64,000 nucleotides of DNA, from NCBI GenBank assembly GCA_017307275.1, contig JAFKFK010000010.1, positions 124,001-188,000 on the forward strand. Direction: 5' to 3'. The position numbers and the translations under genes are program-made. This document shows positions 1-8,139 of this stretch, in pieces (position 1 is the first letter of the stretch; each line of letters begins with the position of its first letter). Under the pieces are notes generated by a model. The model was not told the origin of the DNA. It ran no database searches and saw nothing but the letters and a program-made list of their open reading frames with translations. This DNA comes from Alphaproteobacteria bacterium (GTDB taxonomy: Bacteria; Pseudomonadota; Alphaproteobacteria; Reyranellales; Reyranellaceae).

Positions 1-1
1 C

Positions 2-583
2 AATCCGGCGTTCGAGGTCAAGACGTTCAAGGACTATGTCGCGTACGCCAAGGCCAATCCCGGCAAGCTCGCCTATGCCACCTCCGGCGCCGGTTCGAGC
101 AACCATCTGCTGGGTGTACGTCTCTCGCAGGTAGCCAGCGCCGAGATGGTTCATGTGCCCTATCGCGGCGCGGGCCCCGCCATGATCGACACGATCAATG
201 GCAATGTGCCCTCGATGTTCGACTCGCTGCCCTCGGCGGCCCCGCACATCAAGGCCGGCAAGGTCCGCGCCCTGGCGGTCAGCAGCGAGCAACGAAGCCC
301 TGCTTTTCCCGATGTCCCGACCATGAAGGAAGCGGGCTACCCCGACCTCATCTCCTATTCCTGGTTCGGCATCTCGGTACCCGCCAAGACGCCCGCGCCG
401 ATCGTCGATCGCATCGCGACGGAGATGCAGGCCGTGCTGAAGGAGCCGGCTGTCGTCAAACGCTGGGAGGAGATCGGCGCCGAGCCCAGCACGATGACAC
501 CCGCCGAAGTCACGCGCTTCGTGCAGGAGGAAATCGACAAATGGACGCCCGTGGTGAAGTCATCCGGCGCCAAGCCCGAATAA
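2..583 (+). CDS. Bug/TctC tripartite tricarboxylate transporter receptor, C-terminal part
   Basis: The reading frame is open from the first base of the window, so the N-terminus and signal peptide lie outside. What remains (about 193 residues) is the second half of a periplasmic Bug-family (TctC) solute receptor: the segment around VHVPYRGAGPAMIDTINGNV and the late DVPTMKEAGYPD motif are typical of the family, which captures carboxylates or related small acids for TTT transporters or acts as an orphan receptor. No transporter membrane subunits are visible nearby. RidA follows 13 nt downstream behind a strong AGGAGG, so the two are probably co-transcribed. The ligand cannot be predicted. Confidence 0.88.
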   Translation, partial: NPAFEVKTFKDYVAYAKANPGKLAYATSGAGSSNHLLGVRLSQVASAEMVHVPYRGAGPAMIDTINGNVPSMFDSLPSAAPHIKAGKVRALAVSSEQRSPAFPDVPTMKEAGYPDLISYSWFGISVPAKTPAPIVDRIATEMQAVLKEPAVVKRWEEIGAEPSTMTPAEVTRFVQEEIDKWTPVVKSSGAKPE

Positions 584-596
584 GGAGGAGCCCATC

Positions 597-998
597 ATGA
601 CCATCCGTCGCGTAATCTCGCCCGCCGTCGCCGAACCGCCGCCCGAGCGCTGGTCGAACTGTCTCGTGGTCGACGGCGTCGCCTACGTCTCCGGCATGAC
701 GGCGCGCAGCGGCGAAGCCAAGGAGCTGCGCGGCAAGGACGAGTACGAACAGGCGAAGGTCATCTTCGGCAAGATCAAGGCCCTGCTCGAAGCAGCCGGC
801 GGCGCCATGGCCGACGTGGTCAAGATCACGGTGTTCGTTACTGAGATCTCCAACAACACCAAGGTCTGGGCGGCACGACGCGAGTTCTTCACCGGCGACT
901 TCCCGGCCTCGACCCTGGTCGAAGTGAGCGCGCTCGCTGCCCCCGAAATCCTGGTCGAGATCGAGGCAGTGGCCCATCTCGGCAAGGGCAAGCGCTGA
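597..998 (+). CDS. RidA/YjgF family protein
   Basis: A 133-residue protein of the RidA/YjgF/UK114 superfamily (usual length 125-135). Trimeric members hydrolyse reactive enamine/imine intermediates released by PLP enzymes. The C-terminal stretch STLVEVSALAAPEILVEIEA matches the family signature, although the catalytic Arg of canonical RidA (in the R-P/S context) is not clearly present, so this may be a divergent branch rather than true RidA. ATG is preceded by AAGGAGGAG. Its closeness to three PLP aminotransferase genes within 4 kb fits a role in clearing imines, but this is inference from context. Confidence 0.85.
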   Translation: MTIRRVISPAVAEPPPERWSNCLVVDGVAYVSGMTARSGEAKELRGKDEYEQAKVIFGKIKALLEAAGGAMADVVKITVFVTEISNNTKVWAARREFFTGDFPASTLVEVSALAAPEILVEIEAVAHLGKGKR

Positions 999-1007
999 GG
1001 CGACGCC

Positions 1008-1448
1008 TCAAGCCAAATCGATGTCGTAACGGATGAAGCCGCGGTTGACGGCGACCTTGTCGTAGAGCAACCGCGCCGTCGCGTTGCTGTCCTGGGTCTG
1101 CCAGTAGACGCGCGGGCATTTGCGTTCGCGCGCCCAGTCGGCGACGGCCTCGATGAGCGCCCGCGCTACGCCTTTACCGCGCACGTCCGATGCCGTGAAC
1201 AGGTCCTGTAGATAGCAGACGTCTGCGGACGACGTGTTGGCGTGGATCAGGAAATGCGTGATGCCGACCAAGCGACCATCGAGCTTGGCGCCCAGCGCGT
1301 GCATGCGCGTATCTGCCTGGAACTCGTTCCAGGCGCGGTCGTACATCTCCTGCGGGAGTGTGCGCTTGTAGAAGTCGATATAGGTGCGGAACAGGATTTC
1401 CCATTCCGCGCGATCGCTCTCGGTCAGTTTGCCGATGGTCAACATCAT
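1008..1448 (-). CDS. GNAT family N-acetyltransferase
   Basis: A 146-residue protein with the GNAT fold: the acetyl-CoA loop motif is seen as LFTASDVRGKGVARALIEAV (V-R-G-K-G-V-A, the Q/R-x-x-G-x-G/A signature) followed by a helix and the QTQDSNATARLLYDK segment of motif B. It transfers an acetyl group to an unknown amine. The start codon overlaps the stop of the upstream SMP-30 gene by 4 nt (ATGA), so it is translationally coupled as the last gene of a three-gene minus-strand operon with a class III aminotransferase. Two adjacent Met codons make the exact start ambiguous by one residue. Confidence 0.88.
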   Translation of the reverse strand: MMLTIGKLTESDRAEWEILFRTYIDFYKRTLPQEMYDRAWNEFQADTRMHALGAKLDGRLVGITHFLIHANTSSADVCYLQDLFTASDVRGKGVARALIEAVADWARERKCPRVYWQTQDSNATARLLYDKVAVNRGFIRYDIDLA

Positions 1449-2365
1449 GCGTGACTGAACATGGGTTTGCCGGCGACCGGCATCGTGGCTTTCAGGATGG
1501 TGCCACTCGCGATCTTGGCGCTCTGGCGCGAGACGACGAGGTAGAGATCGCGACCGGAGAAAGCCACGTTGGTGCAGTAGATGTCGTCACCGCAATCGAC
1601 ATGATGCGTCGGCCGGCCGAGATGATCGAAGCGCCAGGCGGTGGTGCTGGGATGGGCAATCACCAGACCGCCCTCCTCATCCAATGCCATGCCGTCGGGG
1701 CCGGCATGGCCGCCGCTCATCTGGATGAACAGACCGACCTTGCTCGCGGAGCCGTCGGCCATCAAGGGCAGGCGCCACACGGCATTGCCGCGCGTCACCC
1801 CGACATAGAGCACGTTCTCCGACTTGTTCATGACGAGGCCGTTCGGGCTGGGCACCGTGCCGACCAGCATCGTGAGCTTGCCCGTCGTATCGTAGCGATA
1901 GACGCGGCCCGTCGGGTCGTGCAGGCCGGTCTGCCCCTGGTCGGTGAAGTAGAGATCGCCATTGGCAGCAAAGAACAGATCGTTGACGCCCTTGAAGCTC
2001 TCCGAGCCTCGTGTCTCGATCAGCGGCGTCACCTTGCCGGTCGCGTGATCGAGCAAGACGATGCCGCGCTTGTAGTCGGTGATGAAGATGCGGCCATCCT
2101 TGTGGATCTTGAGGCCGTTCGGCCAGCCGTCGTACTCCGTCACCAGCGTCCAATCGCCCTTCGGGTCGATACGAAAGACGCGGCCGAACGGAATGTCGGT
2201 AACGTAGAGATTGCCATCACGATCAAAGCTCGGCCCTTCGAGGAAGGAGTCGAGCACCTGGCCGACGGCATTGGCATCGCCCCATGACGTGCGCCCAGGC
2301 TTGCGGAACCTCTCCGGCAGCCGCGTGAACTCGGTCGCGGCTACCGGCTTGGTGAGGCCATACAT
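1445..2365 (-). CDS. SMP-30/gluconolactonase/LRE family protein
   Basis: A 306-residue six-bladed beta-propeller of the SMP-30/gluconolactonase family. The metal-ligand positions are visible: Glu in FLEGPSFDRDGNLYV near residue 44, Asn in GVNDLFFAANGDLYFTD, Asn in PSPNGLVMN, and Asp in GPDGMALDEEG. Family members hydrolyse sugar or other lactones with a divalent metal. No signal peptide is seen. It begins one nucleotide after the stop of the class III aminotransferase gene and overlaps the GNAT gene by 4 nt, so the three form one operon. The substrate is unknown; linkage to an aminotransferase suggests degradation of an amino acid or amino sugar derivative. Confidence 0.88.
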   Translation of the reverse strand: MYGLTKPVAATEFTRLPERFRKPGRTSWGDANAVGQVLDSFLEGPSFDRDGNLYVTDIPFGRVFRIDPKGDWTLVTEYDGWPNGLKIHKDGRIFITDYKRGIVLLDHATGKVTPLIETRGSESFKGVNDLFFAANGDLYFTDQGQTGLHDPTGRVYRYDTTGKLTMLVGTVPSPNGLVMNKSENVLYVGVTRGNAVWRLPLMADGSASKVGLFIQMSGGHAGPDGMALDEEGGLVIAHPSTTAWRFDHLGRPTHHVDCGDDIYCTNVAFSGRDLYLVVSRQSAKIASGTILKATMPVAGKPMFSHA

Positions 2366-3766
2366 CTAGGCCGCCTTCACTTCGCGCTCGGCCTTGAGGG
2401 CGCGCACCGTCTGGCGGAGCGCATGAACGGTCTTCTCAATTTCCGCCGCGCCATGGGTCGCCGACACGAAGCCGCCGGGAGCGCCCATGACGTCGACGCC
2501 GTGGGTCATCAGGCCCATGCGGATCTTGCCGCTGAGCGGGCCCGAGCGGCCACCCTTCAGCTTGGCGAAGCCCTGCTTCAACGGATCGAAGGTCGCGGGA
2601 TCGATGTCGTCGCCGGTCGGGTTGGGATAGATCAGGAAGGTCGAGGACTGGCCGTAAATGCCCCAGGGAATCCCCTCCTCGACCAGCACCTGCGTCAGCG
2701 CCTTGCGCAACACTGCCGCCGTCCGGTTGGCCTTCTCGGCCAAATCCTCGTCACGCAGCAGCGACAGCGCCGTCACCGCCGCGGCCGCCGACAGCGGATT
2801 GGCGTTGTAGGTGCCCGGATGGCCAATGCGCTCCTGCTTCTTCGCGGCGGTCGAGGCATGGTCGATCAGATCGAGGATCTCGCGCTTGCCCGCCACCGCG
2901 CCGCCCGGCAGGCCGCCGGCCACGATCTTGGCCAGGATGCAGAGGTCCGGCGTCACGCCAAAGGCTTTCTGGGCACCGCCGGAGGACCAGCGGAAACCCG
3001 TGATCACCTCGTCCATCAGCATCACGACGCCGCGCTTGGTCGTCACGTCGCGCACTGTCTGGATGAAGCCCGGCGGCAGCGGCACCTGCCCCCACGACGC
3101 GCCCGACGGCTCGAACATCACGGCGGCGATATCGTCGCGGCTCTCGAGCAGCTTCACGACGGCGCCGACATCGTCGGACGGCATCAGGATGGTAAGATCG
3201 GCGACGCTTTGGGGAACACCTGGGGTGGTCGTACCGTCATAGTGCGAGGTGGCGCCAGCGGCGACCGTGTCGTGCCAGCCGTGGAAGTGGCCGATGAAGC
3301 GTACGATCTTGTCTTTGCCCGTGTAGGCACGCGCCAGCCGGATCGCCATGTGCGAGGCCTCGGTGCCCGATGCGGTGAAACGCACCTTCTCGGCCGACGG
3401 GATCAGCTCGCACACCAGCTCGGCCCAGCGCACTTCGAGCTCGTGGCTCGAGCCATAGTGCGTGCCGAGCTCGATTTGCCGCTTCACCGCCTCGATGACG
3501 GCAGGATGCGAATGGCCCAGCAGCATCGCGCCGTGGCCACCGAAATAATCGACATACTCGTTGCCATCGACGTCCCACTTGCGGGGACCGACAGCGCGCG
3601 AGACGTGGATCGAATAGGGGTCGAGGTAGCGCGCGTCATGCGTGATGCCGCTCGGCAGTACCTTGGCTGCGCGCTCAAAGAGCACCGCGGAACCGCCGGT
3701 ACGCGCGCGATAGTCGGCCACGATGGCCGAATTCGTCTGTGATGAATCGTTCTTTTGCGTGCTCAT
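2366..3766 (-). CDS. class III aminotransferase, glutamate-1-semialdehyde aminomutase-like
   Basis: A 466-residue fold-type I PLP enzyme. Visible landmarks are ARYLDPYSIHVSRAVG and YVDYFGGHGAMLLGHSHPAV at the N-terminus, the cofactor Asp in MLMDEVITGFR, and the Schiff-base Lys in LCILAKIVAGGLPGGAVAGK. The sequence is closest in feel to the HemL-like class III group, but it is not in a tetrapyrrole context and probably acts in catabolism. The open frame continues far upstream (to about 4981); the start at 3766 was chosen because the homologous region begins here and GAGGGCAAGT precedes the ATG. It heads the operon with the SMP-30 and GNAT genes and is divergent from a class V aminotransferase. 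Confidence 0.87.
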   Translation of the reverse strand: MSTQKNDSSQTNSAIVADYRARTGGSAVLFERAAKVLPSGITHDARYLDPYSIHVSRAVGPRKWDVDGNEYVDYFGGHGAMLLGHSHPAVIEAVKRQIELGTHYGSSHELEVRWAELVCELIPSAEKVRFTASGTEASHMAIRLARAYTGKDKIVRFIGHFHGWHDTVAAGATSHYDGTTTPGVPQSVADLTILMPSDDVGAVVKLLESRDDIAAVMFEPSGASWGQVPLPPGFIQTVRDVTTKRGVVMLMDEVITGFRWSSGGAQKAFGVTPDLCILAKIVAGGLPGGAVAGKREILDLIDHASTAAKKQERIGHPGTYNANPLSAAAAVTALSLLRDEDLAEKANRTAAVLRKALTQVLVEEGIPWGIYGQSSTFLIYPNPTGDDIDPATFDPLKQGFAKLKGGRSGPLSGKIRMGLMTHGVDVMGAPGGFVSATHGAAEIEKTVHALRQTVRALKAEREVKAA

Positions 3767-3865
3767 ACTTGCCCTCAACCCAGCTAATGGCAGAGCATCG
3801 CTTGTCTCGCTTGTCTCGCCAAGGGGCACACGCCAGAGTTCCGCCTTCCAGAGCGGAGGAACGCA

Positions 3866-5044
3866 GTGAACGCCAAGCCTCGGGGCCGCCAATTCTTCAA
3901 CAATCCCGGCCCAACCAATATTCCCGACCGCATCCTGCGGGCGATGGATCGGCCCGTAATCGATTTCATGTCTGACGAGTTCCTCGCCATCCATCACGCC
4001 TGCCACAACGGCGTGAAGCGCGTGCTGAAGACCGACCAGAACCTGTTCCTCTACACGTCGTCCGGCCACGGCGCCTGGGAGGCCGCTCTCGCCAACCTCT
4101 TCTCTCCCGGCGAAACCGTGCTGATGATCGAGACTGGATACTTCTCGGACAGCTGGACCGAGATGGCGCAGCATCTCGACATCAAGGTCGAGACGATCTC
4201 TGCCGACATCCGCAAGGGCGCGGATGTGTCGAAGATCGCGGAGCGCCTCGCGAAGGACAAGGAGCACGAAATCAAGGCGGTGCTCACGGTCCACAACGAG
4301 ACGGCGACCGGCATGGTCCTGCCGCTGGCGGAGGTCCGCCGCGCCATCGACGAAGCCAAGCACCCCGCCCTGCTGCTCAGCGACACGATCTCCTCGCTCG
4401 CCAGCATGGAATACAAGATGGATGCCTGGGGCGTCGACCTGACCGTGGGCGGCAGCCAGAAGGGTCTGATGCTGCCGACCGGCATGTCGTTGACCGGCGT
4501 CAGCAACAAGGCGCTGGAAGTGTCGCGCAAGTCCAAGACGCGGCGCCACTATTGGAGCTGGGACATGATGACGGGGCGCGCGCCGCAGAAGTTCGTCGGC
4601 ACGGCCCCCGTTCACATGTTCTTCGGTCTCCAGGAGTCGCTGAAGATGCTGGAGGAGGAAGGCCTCGACGCCGTGTTTGCGCGCCACGCCCGCCTCGCCG
4701 AAGCAACGCGCGCCGCCGTGCGCGTCTGGGGCTCCGACGGCAAGGGACCGCAGCTCTTCTGCCAGACGCCCGACCGCCTTTCCAACTCGGTTACTGCCGT
4801 CGTCATGCCCGAGGGTGTGAGCTCCGATCCGTTGCGCAAGACCGCGGTCGATCGCTTCAACCTCTCGCTGGGCGGCGGCCTCGGCAAGATGATGGGCAAG
4901 ATGTTCCGCATCGGCCACATGGGCGACCTCAACGAGCCGATGCTCCTGGGCTGCCTCGCCACGACCGAGCTCGCAATGCAATCGTCGGGCGTGCCGTTCG
5001 TGCCGGGCGGCGTGGATGCCGCGATCAAGTCGCTGGCGAACTGA
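3866..5044 (+). CDS. class V aminotransferase (serine/alanine-glyoxylate type)
   Basis: A 392-residue PLP enzyme of the serine-glyoxylate/alanine-glyoxylate aminotransferase group. It opens with FNNPGPTNIPDRILRAM, has the SSGHGAWEAAL cofactor-phosphate loop, and the Schiff-base Lys in GGSQKGLMLPTG. Start is GTG at 3866, chosen because GCGGAGGA lies 5 nt upstream. It is divergent from the class III aminotransferase (99 bp spacer). A paralogue of similar length lies at 29796. The amino donor and oxo acceptor cannot be told from sequence; glyoxylate as acceptor is family knowledge only. Confidence 0.87.
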   Translation: MNAKPRGRQFFNNPGPTNIPDRILRAMDRPVIDFMSDEFLAIHHACHNGVKRVLKTDQNLFLYTSSGHGAWEAALANLFSPGETVLMIETGYFSDSWTEMAQHLDIKVETISADIRKGADVSKIAERLAKDKEHEIKAVLTVHNETATGMVLPLAEVRRAIDEAKHPALLLSDTISSLASMEYKMDAWGVDLTVGGSQKGLMLPTGMSLTGVSNKALEVSRKSKTRRHYWSWDMMTGRAPQKFVGTAPVHMFFGLQESLKMLEEEGLDAVFARHARLAEATRAAVRVWGSDGKGPQLFCQTPDRLSNSVTAVVMPEGVSSDPLRKTAVDRFNLSLGGGLGKMMGKMFRIGHMGDLNEPMLLGCLATTELAMQSSGVPFVPGGVDAAIKSLAN

Positions 5045-5075
5045 ACGAAAGCTCGTCTTTCCCTTAGTTCGCTAC

Positions 5076-5218
5076 TGAGCAGTTCGCTCAAAAAGCGGTC
5101 ACCCGGCCGCTTCCCCCCTCGTCGCATAGTGTCCCGATCCTCACGGATCGGGCCATGGGAAGCAGGATTCTCTCTGGCATGAATCCTGCTCCCTGACGCT
5201 GCGGGACGATGAAGTCCC
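5076..5218 (+). promoter_or_regulatory. hairpin-rich leader upstream of nirB
   Basis: The spacer between the class V aminotransferase and nirB holds five stem-loops in 143 bp: TGAGC/GCTCA (5076-5090), AAGCGG/CCGCTT (5093-5112), CCCGATCC/GGATCGGG with a TCAC tetraloop (5133-5152), AGCAGGATTC/GAATCCTGCT with a 10-nt loop (5161-5190), and GGGAC/GTCCC with a hexaloop (5203-5218). The first could terminate the upstream gene. The later ones lie 117-200 nt before the nirB start, where NasR/NasT (ANTAR) leader RNAs act in other proteobacteria. That assignment is inference; the hexaloop GATGAA lacks the A at position 1 expected for an ANTAR target. Confidence 0.5.
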
Positions 5219-5334
5219 ACAAGTCGCGTCCAACGGCGGACGCTCCAGGCAAAGCAGCCAATCGCTGCACTTTCCGCATCGACCGCGAGGAAGTGTTCGG
5301 CAGGCCGCTGATCGTTTTGGGGGACGCCAGGGAT

Positions 5335-7785
5335 ATGACAGAGAAGCTCGTTATCATCGGGAACGGCATGGCGCCGGGGCGCATGCTGGAGCATCTCCTC
5401 GAGAAGACGCCTGGTCGCTACCAGGTCACCATCTTCAACGCCGAGCCACGGGTAAACTACGACCGCATCATGCTGTCGCCGGTCCTCTCGGGCGAGAAGG
5501 GCTACGAGGAGATCATCATCCATGGGGACGGCTGGTACGTCCGCAACGGGATAACCCTCTACAAGGGCCACCGGATCCAGGCGATCGACCGAGCGGCCCG
5601 CACCGTCACGTCGGCGCAGGGAGTCACCGAAAGCTACGACAAGCTGGTCATTGCCACGGGCTCCCTGCCGATCATCCTTCCCGTGCCGGGTCACGATCTC
5701 GCAGGCGTGCTGACCTACCGGGATCTCGACGACGTCAATGCGATGCTGCTGGCTGCGCAGTCCCGGGCCGAGGCAGTCGTCATCGGCGGCGGCCTGCTCG
5801 GCCTCGAAGCGGCGGCGGGCCTGCAAGCGCAGAGGATGAACGTCACCGTCGTCCACTTGATGCCGAGCCTGATGGAGCGACAGCTCGATCCTGCCGCGGG
5901 CTATCTGCTGCAAAAGGCGCTGGAGGAACGTGGAATCAAGGTTCTGACCAAGGCCAACACCAAAGCGATCCATGGTGCCGGCAAGGTCGAGGCCGTGGAA
6001 CTCGCCGACGGCACAATCATCCCCGCAAGCCTAGTGGTGATGGCGGCCGGAATCCGCCCCAACGCGGCACTCGCAAGAGACGCCGGACTGGCTATCAATC
6101 GCGGCATCGTGGTCGACCAGGGCATGCGCACGTCGGACCCTGCCATCTTTGCGCTCGGCGAATGTGCCGAGGTCGGAGGCCACGTCTATGGTCTCGTGGC
6201 CCCGCTGTACGAGATGGGGCGTGTCGCTGCCGCACAGCTCGCAGGCGATGATACCGCCACCTTCGTCCACAACGACACCCCGACCAAGCTCAAGGTCACG
6301 GGCATCGACGTCTACTCGGTCGGTGACTTCGCCGACGGCGACGATCGCCAGGAGATCGTGCTGCGCGATGCGGCGGCCGGCATCTACAAGCGCGTCGTGC
6401 TGAAGGATGATCGTATCGTCGGCACCGTGTTGTTCGGCGAAGTGAGCGACGGTGCCTGGTTCAACGACCTGAAGAAGAAGGCCGCCAACATTTCGGAGAT
6501 GCGCGATACGCTGATCTTCGGCCAGGCCTACCAGGGCGGCGGTGCCTTCGACCCGAAAGCTGCTGTCGAGGCACTGCCCGGCGATGCCGAAATCTGCGGC
6601 TGCAACGGCATCTGCAAGAGCCGCATCGTCGATACGATCAAGGCAAAAGGCCTCACGACACTCGACGACGTGCGGGCACACACCAAGGCCTCCGCCTCCT
6701 GCGGTTCGTGCACTGGCCTCGTCGAGCAGCTCATGGAGCTCACGCTCGGCGACACATACAGCCGGACCGCCGTCCAGCCGATGTGTGGCTGCACGCCGCT
6801 AGGTCACGACGAGGTGCGGCGCCTGATCAAGGCCAAGTCCCTCAAGAGCGTTCCGGCCGTGATGCAGGAACTCGAGTGGAAGACCTCGTGCGGCTGCGCC
6901 AAGTGCCGGCCCGCCCTCAACTACTATCTCGTCTGCGACTGGCCCGACGAATACGCCGACGACTACCAGTCGCGTTTCATCAACGAGCGCGTGCATGCCA
7001 ACATCCAGAAGGACGGCACCTTCTCGGTCGTGCCGCGCATGTGGGGTGGCGTCACCAGCGCCGCCGAGCTGCGGGCCATCGCCGATGTGGTCGACAAGTT
7101 CGCCATCCCGACCGTCAAGGTCACGGGCGGCCAGCGCATCGACATGCTGGGCATCCGCAAGGAAGACCTGCCTGCAGTCTGGGCGGACCTCGGAAAGGCC
7201 GGCTTCGTCTCGGGCCACGCCTACGCCAAGGGACTGCGCACGGTGAAGACCTGCGTCGGTACTGACTGGTGCCGCTTTGGCACGCAGGACTCGACCGGCT
7301 TCGGCATCCGCATCGAAAAGTTCATGTGGGGCTCGTGGACTCCGGCCAAGGTGAAGATGGCGGTATCCGGCTGCCCGCGTAACTGCGCCGAGGCCACCTG
7401 CAAGGATGTCGGCGTGATCTGCGTCGATTCCGGCTACGAGATCCACTTTGCCGGCGCGGCCGGTCTCGACATCAAGGGTACCGAAGTATTGGGTCTTGTC
7501 AGGACCGAGGACGAAGCCCTCGAACACATCGCGGCCCTCGTCCAGATGTACCGCGAACAAGGCCGCTACCTCGAACGCATCTACAAATGGGCCAAGCGTG
7601 TCGGCATCGACGAGGTACGGCGGCAGATCCTGCACGATGGTGGGATGCGGCGTGCCTATTTCGACCGCTTCGTCTTTTCGCAGAGGTTCGCGCAGGTCGA
7701 CCCCTGGTCCGAGCGGGTCTCGGGGAAGGACAAGCACGAGTTCCGGCCCCTGGCGGCCGTGGGCTTTTCCGAAGCAGCGGAGTGA
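5335..7785 (+). CDS. nirB: nitrite reductase [NAD(P)H] large subunit NirB
   Basis: An 816-residue assimilatory nitrite reductase that reduces nitrite to ammonia with NAD(P)H in the cytoplasm. Order of domains: FAD/NAD(P) oxidoreductase (VIIGNGMAPG near the N-terminus and VIGGGLLGLEAA for NAD), two BFD-like [2Fe-2S] modules (CGCNGICKSR ... SCGSCTG, then MCGCTPLGHDE ... CGCAKCRPALNYY), ferredoxin-like half-domain, and the siroheme/[4Fe-4S] module with TCVGTDWCRFG and SGCPRNCAEATC supplying the four cysteines. Frame extends 42 codons upstream, but the ATG at 5335 matches the family N-terminus and normal length. NirD follows after 5 nt. A structured leader precedes it. Confidence 0.96.
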   Translation: MTEKLVIIGNGMAPGRMLEHLLEKTPGRYQVTIFNAEPRVNYDRIMLSPVLSGEKGYEEIIIHGDGWYVRNGITLYKGHRIQAIDRAARTVTSAQGVTESYDKLVIATGSLPIILPVPGHDLAGVLTYRDLDDVNAMLLAAQSRAEAVVIGGGLLGLEAAAGLQAQRMNVTVVHLMPSLMERQLDPAAGYLLQKALEERGIKVLTKANTKAIHGAGKVEAVELADGTIIPASLVVMAAGIRPNAALARDAGLAINRGIVVDQGMRTSDPAIFALGECAEVGGHVYGLVAPLYEMGRVAAAQLAGDDTATFVHNDTPTKLKVTGIDVYSVGDFADGDDRQEIVLRDAAAGIYKRVVLKDDRIVGTVLFGEVSDGAWFNDLKKKAANISEMRDTLIFGQAYQGGGAFDPKAAVEALPGDAEICGCNGICKSRIVDTIKAKGLTTLDDVRAHTKASASCGSCTGLVEQLMELTLGDTYSRTAVQPMCGCTPLGHDEVRRLIKAKSLKSVPAVMQELEWKTSCGCAKCRPALNYYLVCDWPDEYADDYQSRFINERVHANIQKDGTFSVVPRMWGGVTSAAELRAIADVVDKFAIPTVKVTGGQRIDMLGIRKEDLPAVWADLGKAGFVSGHAYAKGLRTVKTCVGTDWCRFGTQDSTGFGIRIEKFMWGSWTPAKVKMAVSGCPRNCAEATCKDVGVICVDSGYEIHFAGAAGLDIKGTEVLGLVRTEDEALEHIAALVQMYREQGRYLERIYKWAKRVGIDEVRRQILHDGGMRRAYFDRFVFSQRFAQVDPWSERVSGKDKHEFRPLAAVGFSEAAE

Positions 7786-7790
7786 GGAAC

Positions 7791-8117
7791 ATGAGCTGGA
7801 TTGCCATCGGTTCCCTCGACGACATTCCGGTCCGCGGCGCGCGTTGTGTGAACACGCCGGTCGGCCGGATAGCCGTGTTCCGTACCGCCGAGGATCAGGT
7901 CTTCGCCATCGAGGACCACTGTCCCCACAAAGGTGGCCCGCTATCGGAGGGCATCGTGCATGGCACATCGGTGACCTGCCCGTTGCACAACTGGGTGATC
8001 TCACTCGAGACGGGCAAGGCGCTCGGTGCTGACGAGGGTGAAACCCGCACCCATCAGATCAGGGTCGAGGACGGGCGGCTGTTCATTGCTCTGGAGCGCG
8101 CGGCCAGGGCGGCCTGA
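7791..8117 (+). CDS. nirD: nitrite reductase small subunit NirD
   Basis: A 108-residue Rieske-fold protein. The full [2Fe-2S] ligand set is present: Cys44-Pro-His46 in DHCPHKGGPL and Cys63-Pro-Leu-His66 in TCPLHNW, as in the ferredoxin-type NirD branch (some NirD proteins have lost these). It partners NirB in NAD(P)H-dependent nitrite reduction. ATG at 7791 sits 5 nt after the nirB stop with GTGAGGA as ribosome-binding site, so the two are one operon. No nitrate reductase or transporter gene is in the window. Confidence 0.95.
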   Translation: MSWIAIGSLDDIPVRGARCVNTPVGRIAVFRTAEDQVFAIEDHCPHKGGPLSEGIVHGTSVTCPLHNWVISLETGKALGADEGETRTHQIRVEDGRLFIALERAARAA

Positions 8118-8139
8118 CGAGGCAGGATCGTACGGCGGA

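Noticed and set aside
2423..3742. 439-residue plus-strand open frame
   Set aside because: It is the antisense shadow of the class III aminotransferase; composition (His/Arg/Gln-rich) is typical of a GC-rich reverse frame.
3767..4981. Upstream extension of the class III aminotransferase frame to 871 residues
   Set aside because: The extra 405 codons are antisense to the class V aminotransferase, show no domain, and homology and the ribosome-binding site both start at 3766.
5203..5218. ANTAR (NasT/NasR) target hairpin
   Set aside because: It is a hexaloop stem in the right region, but the loop GATGAA lacks the required A at position 1, and no paired second hexaloop was found; kept only as an open question.
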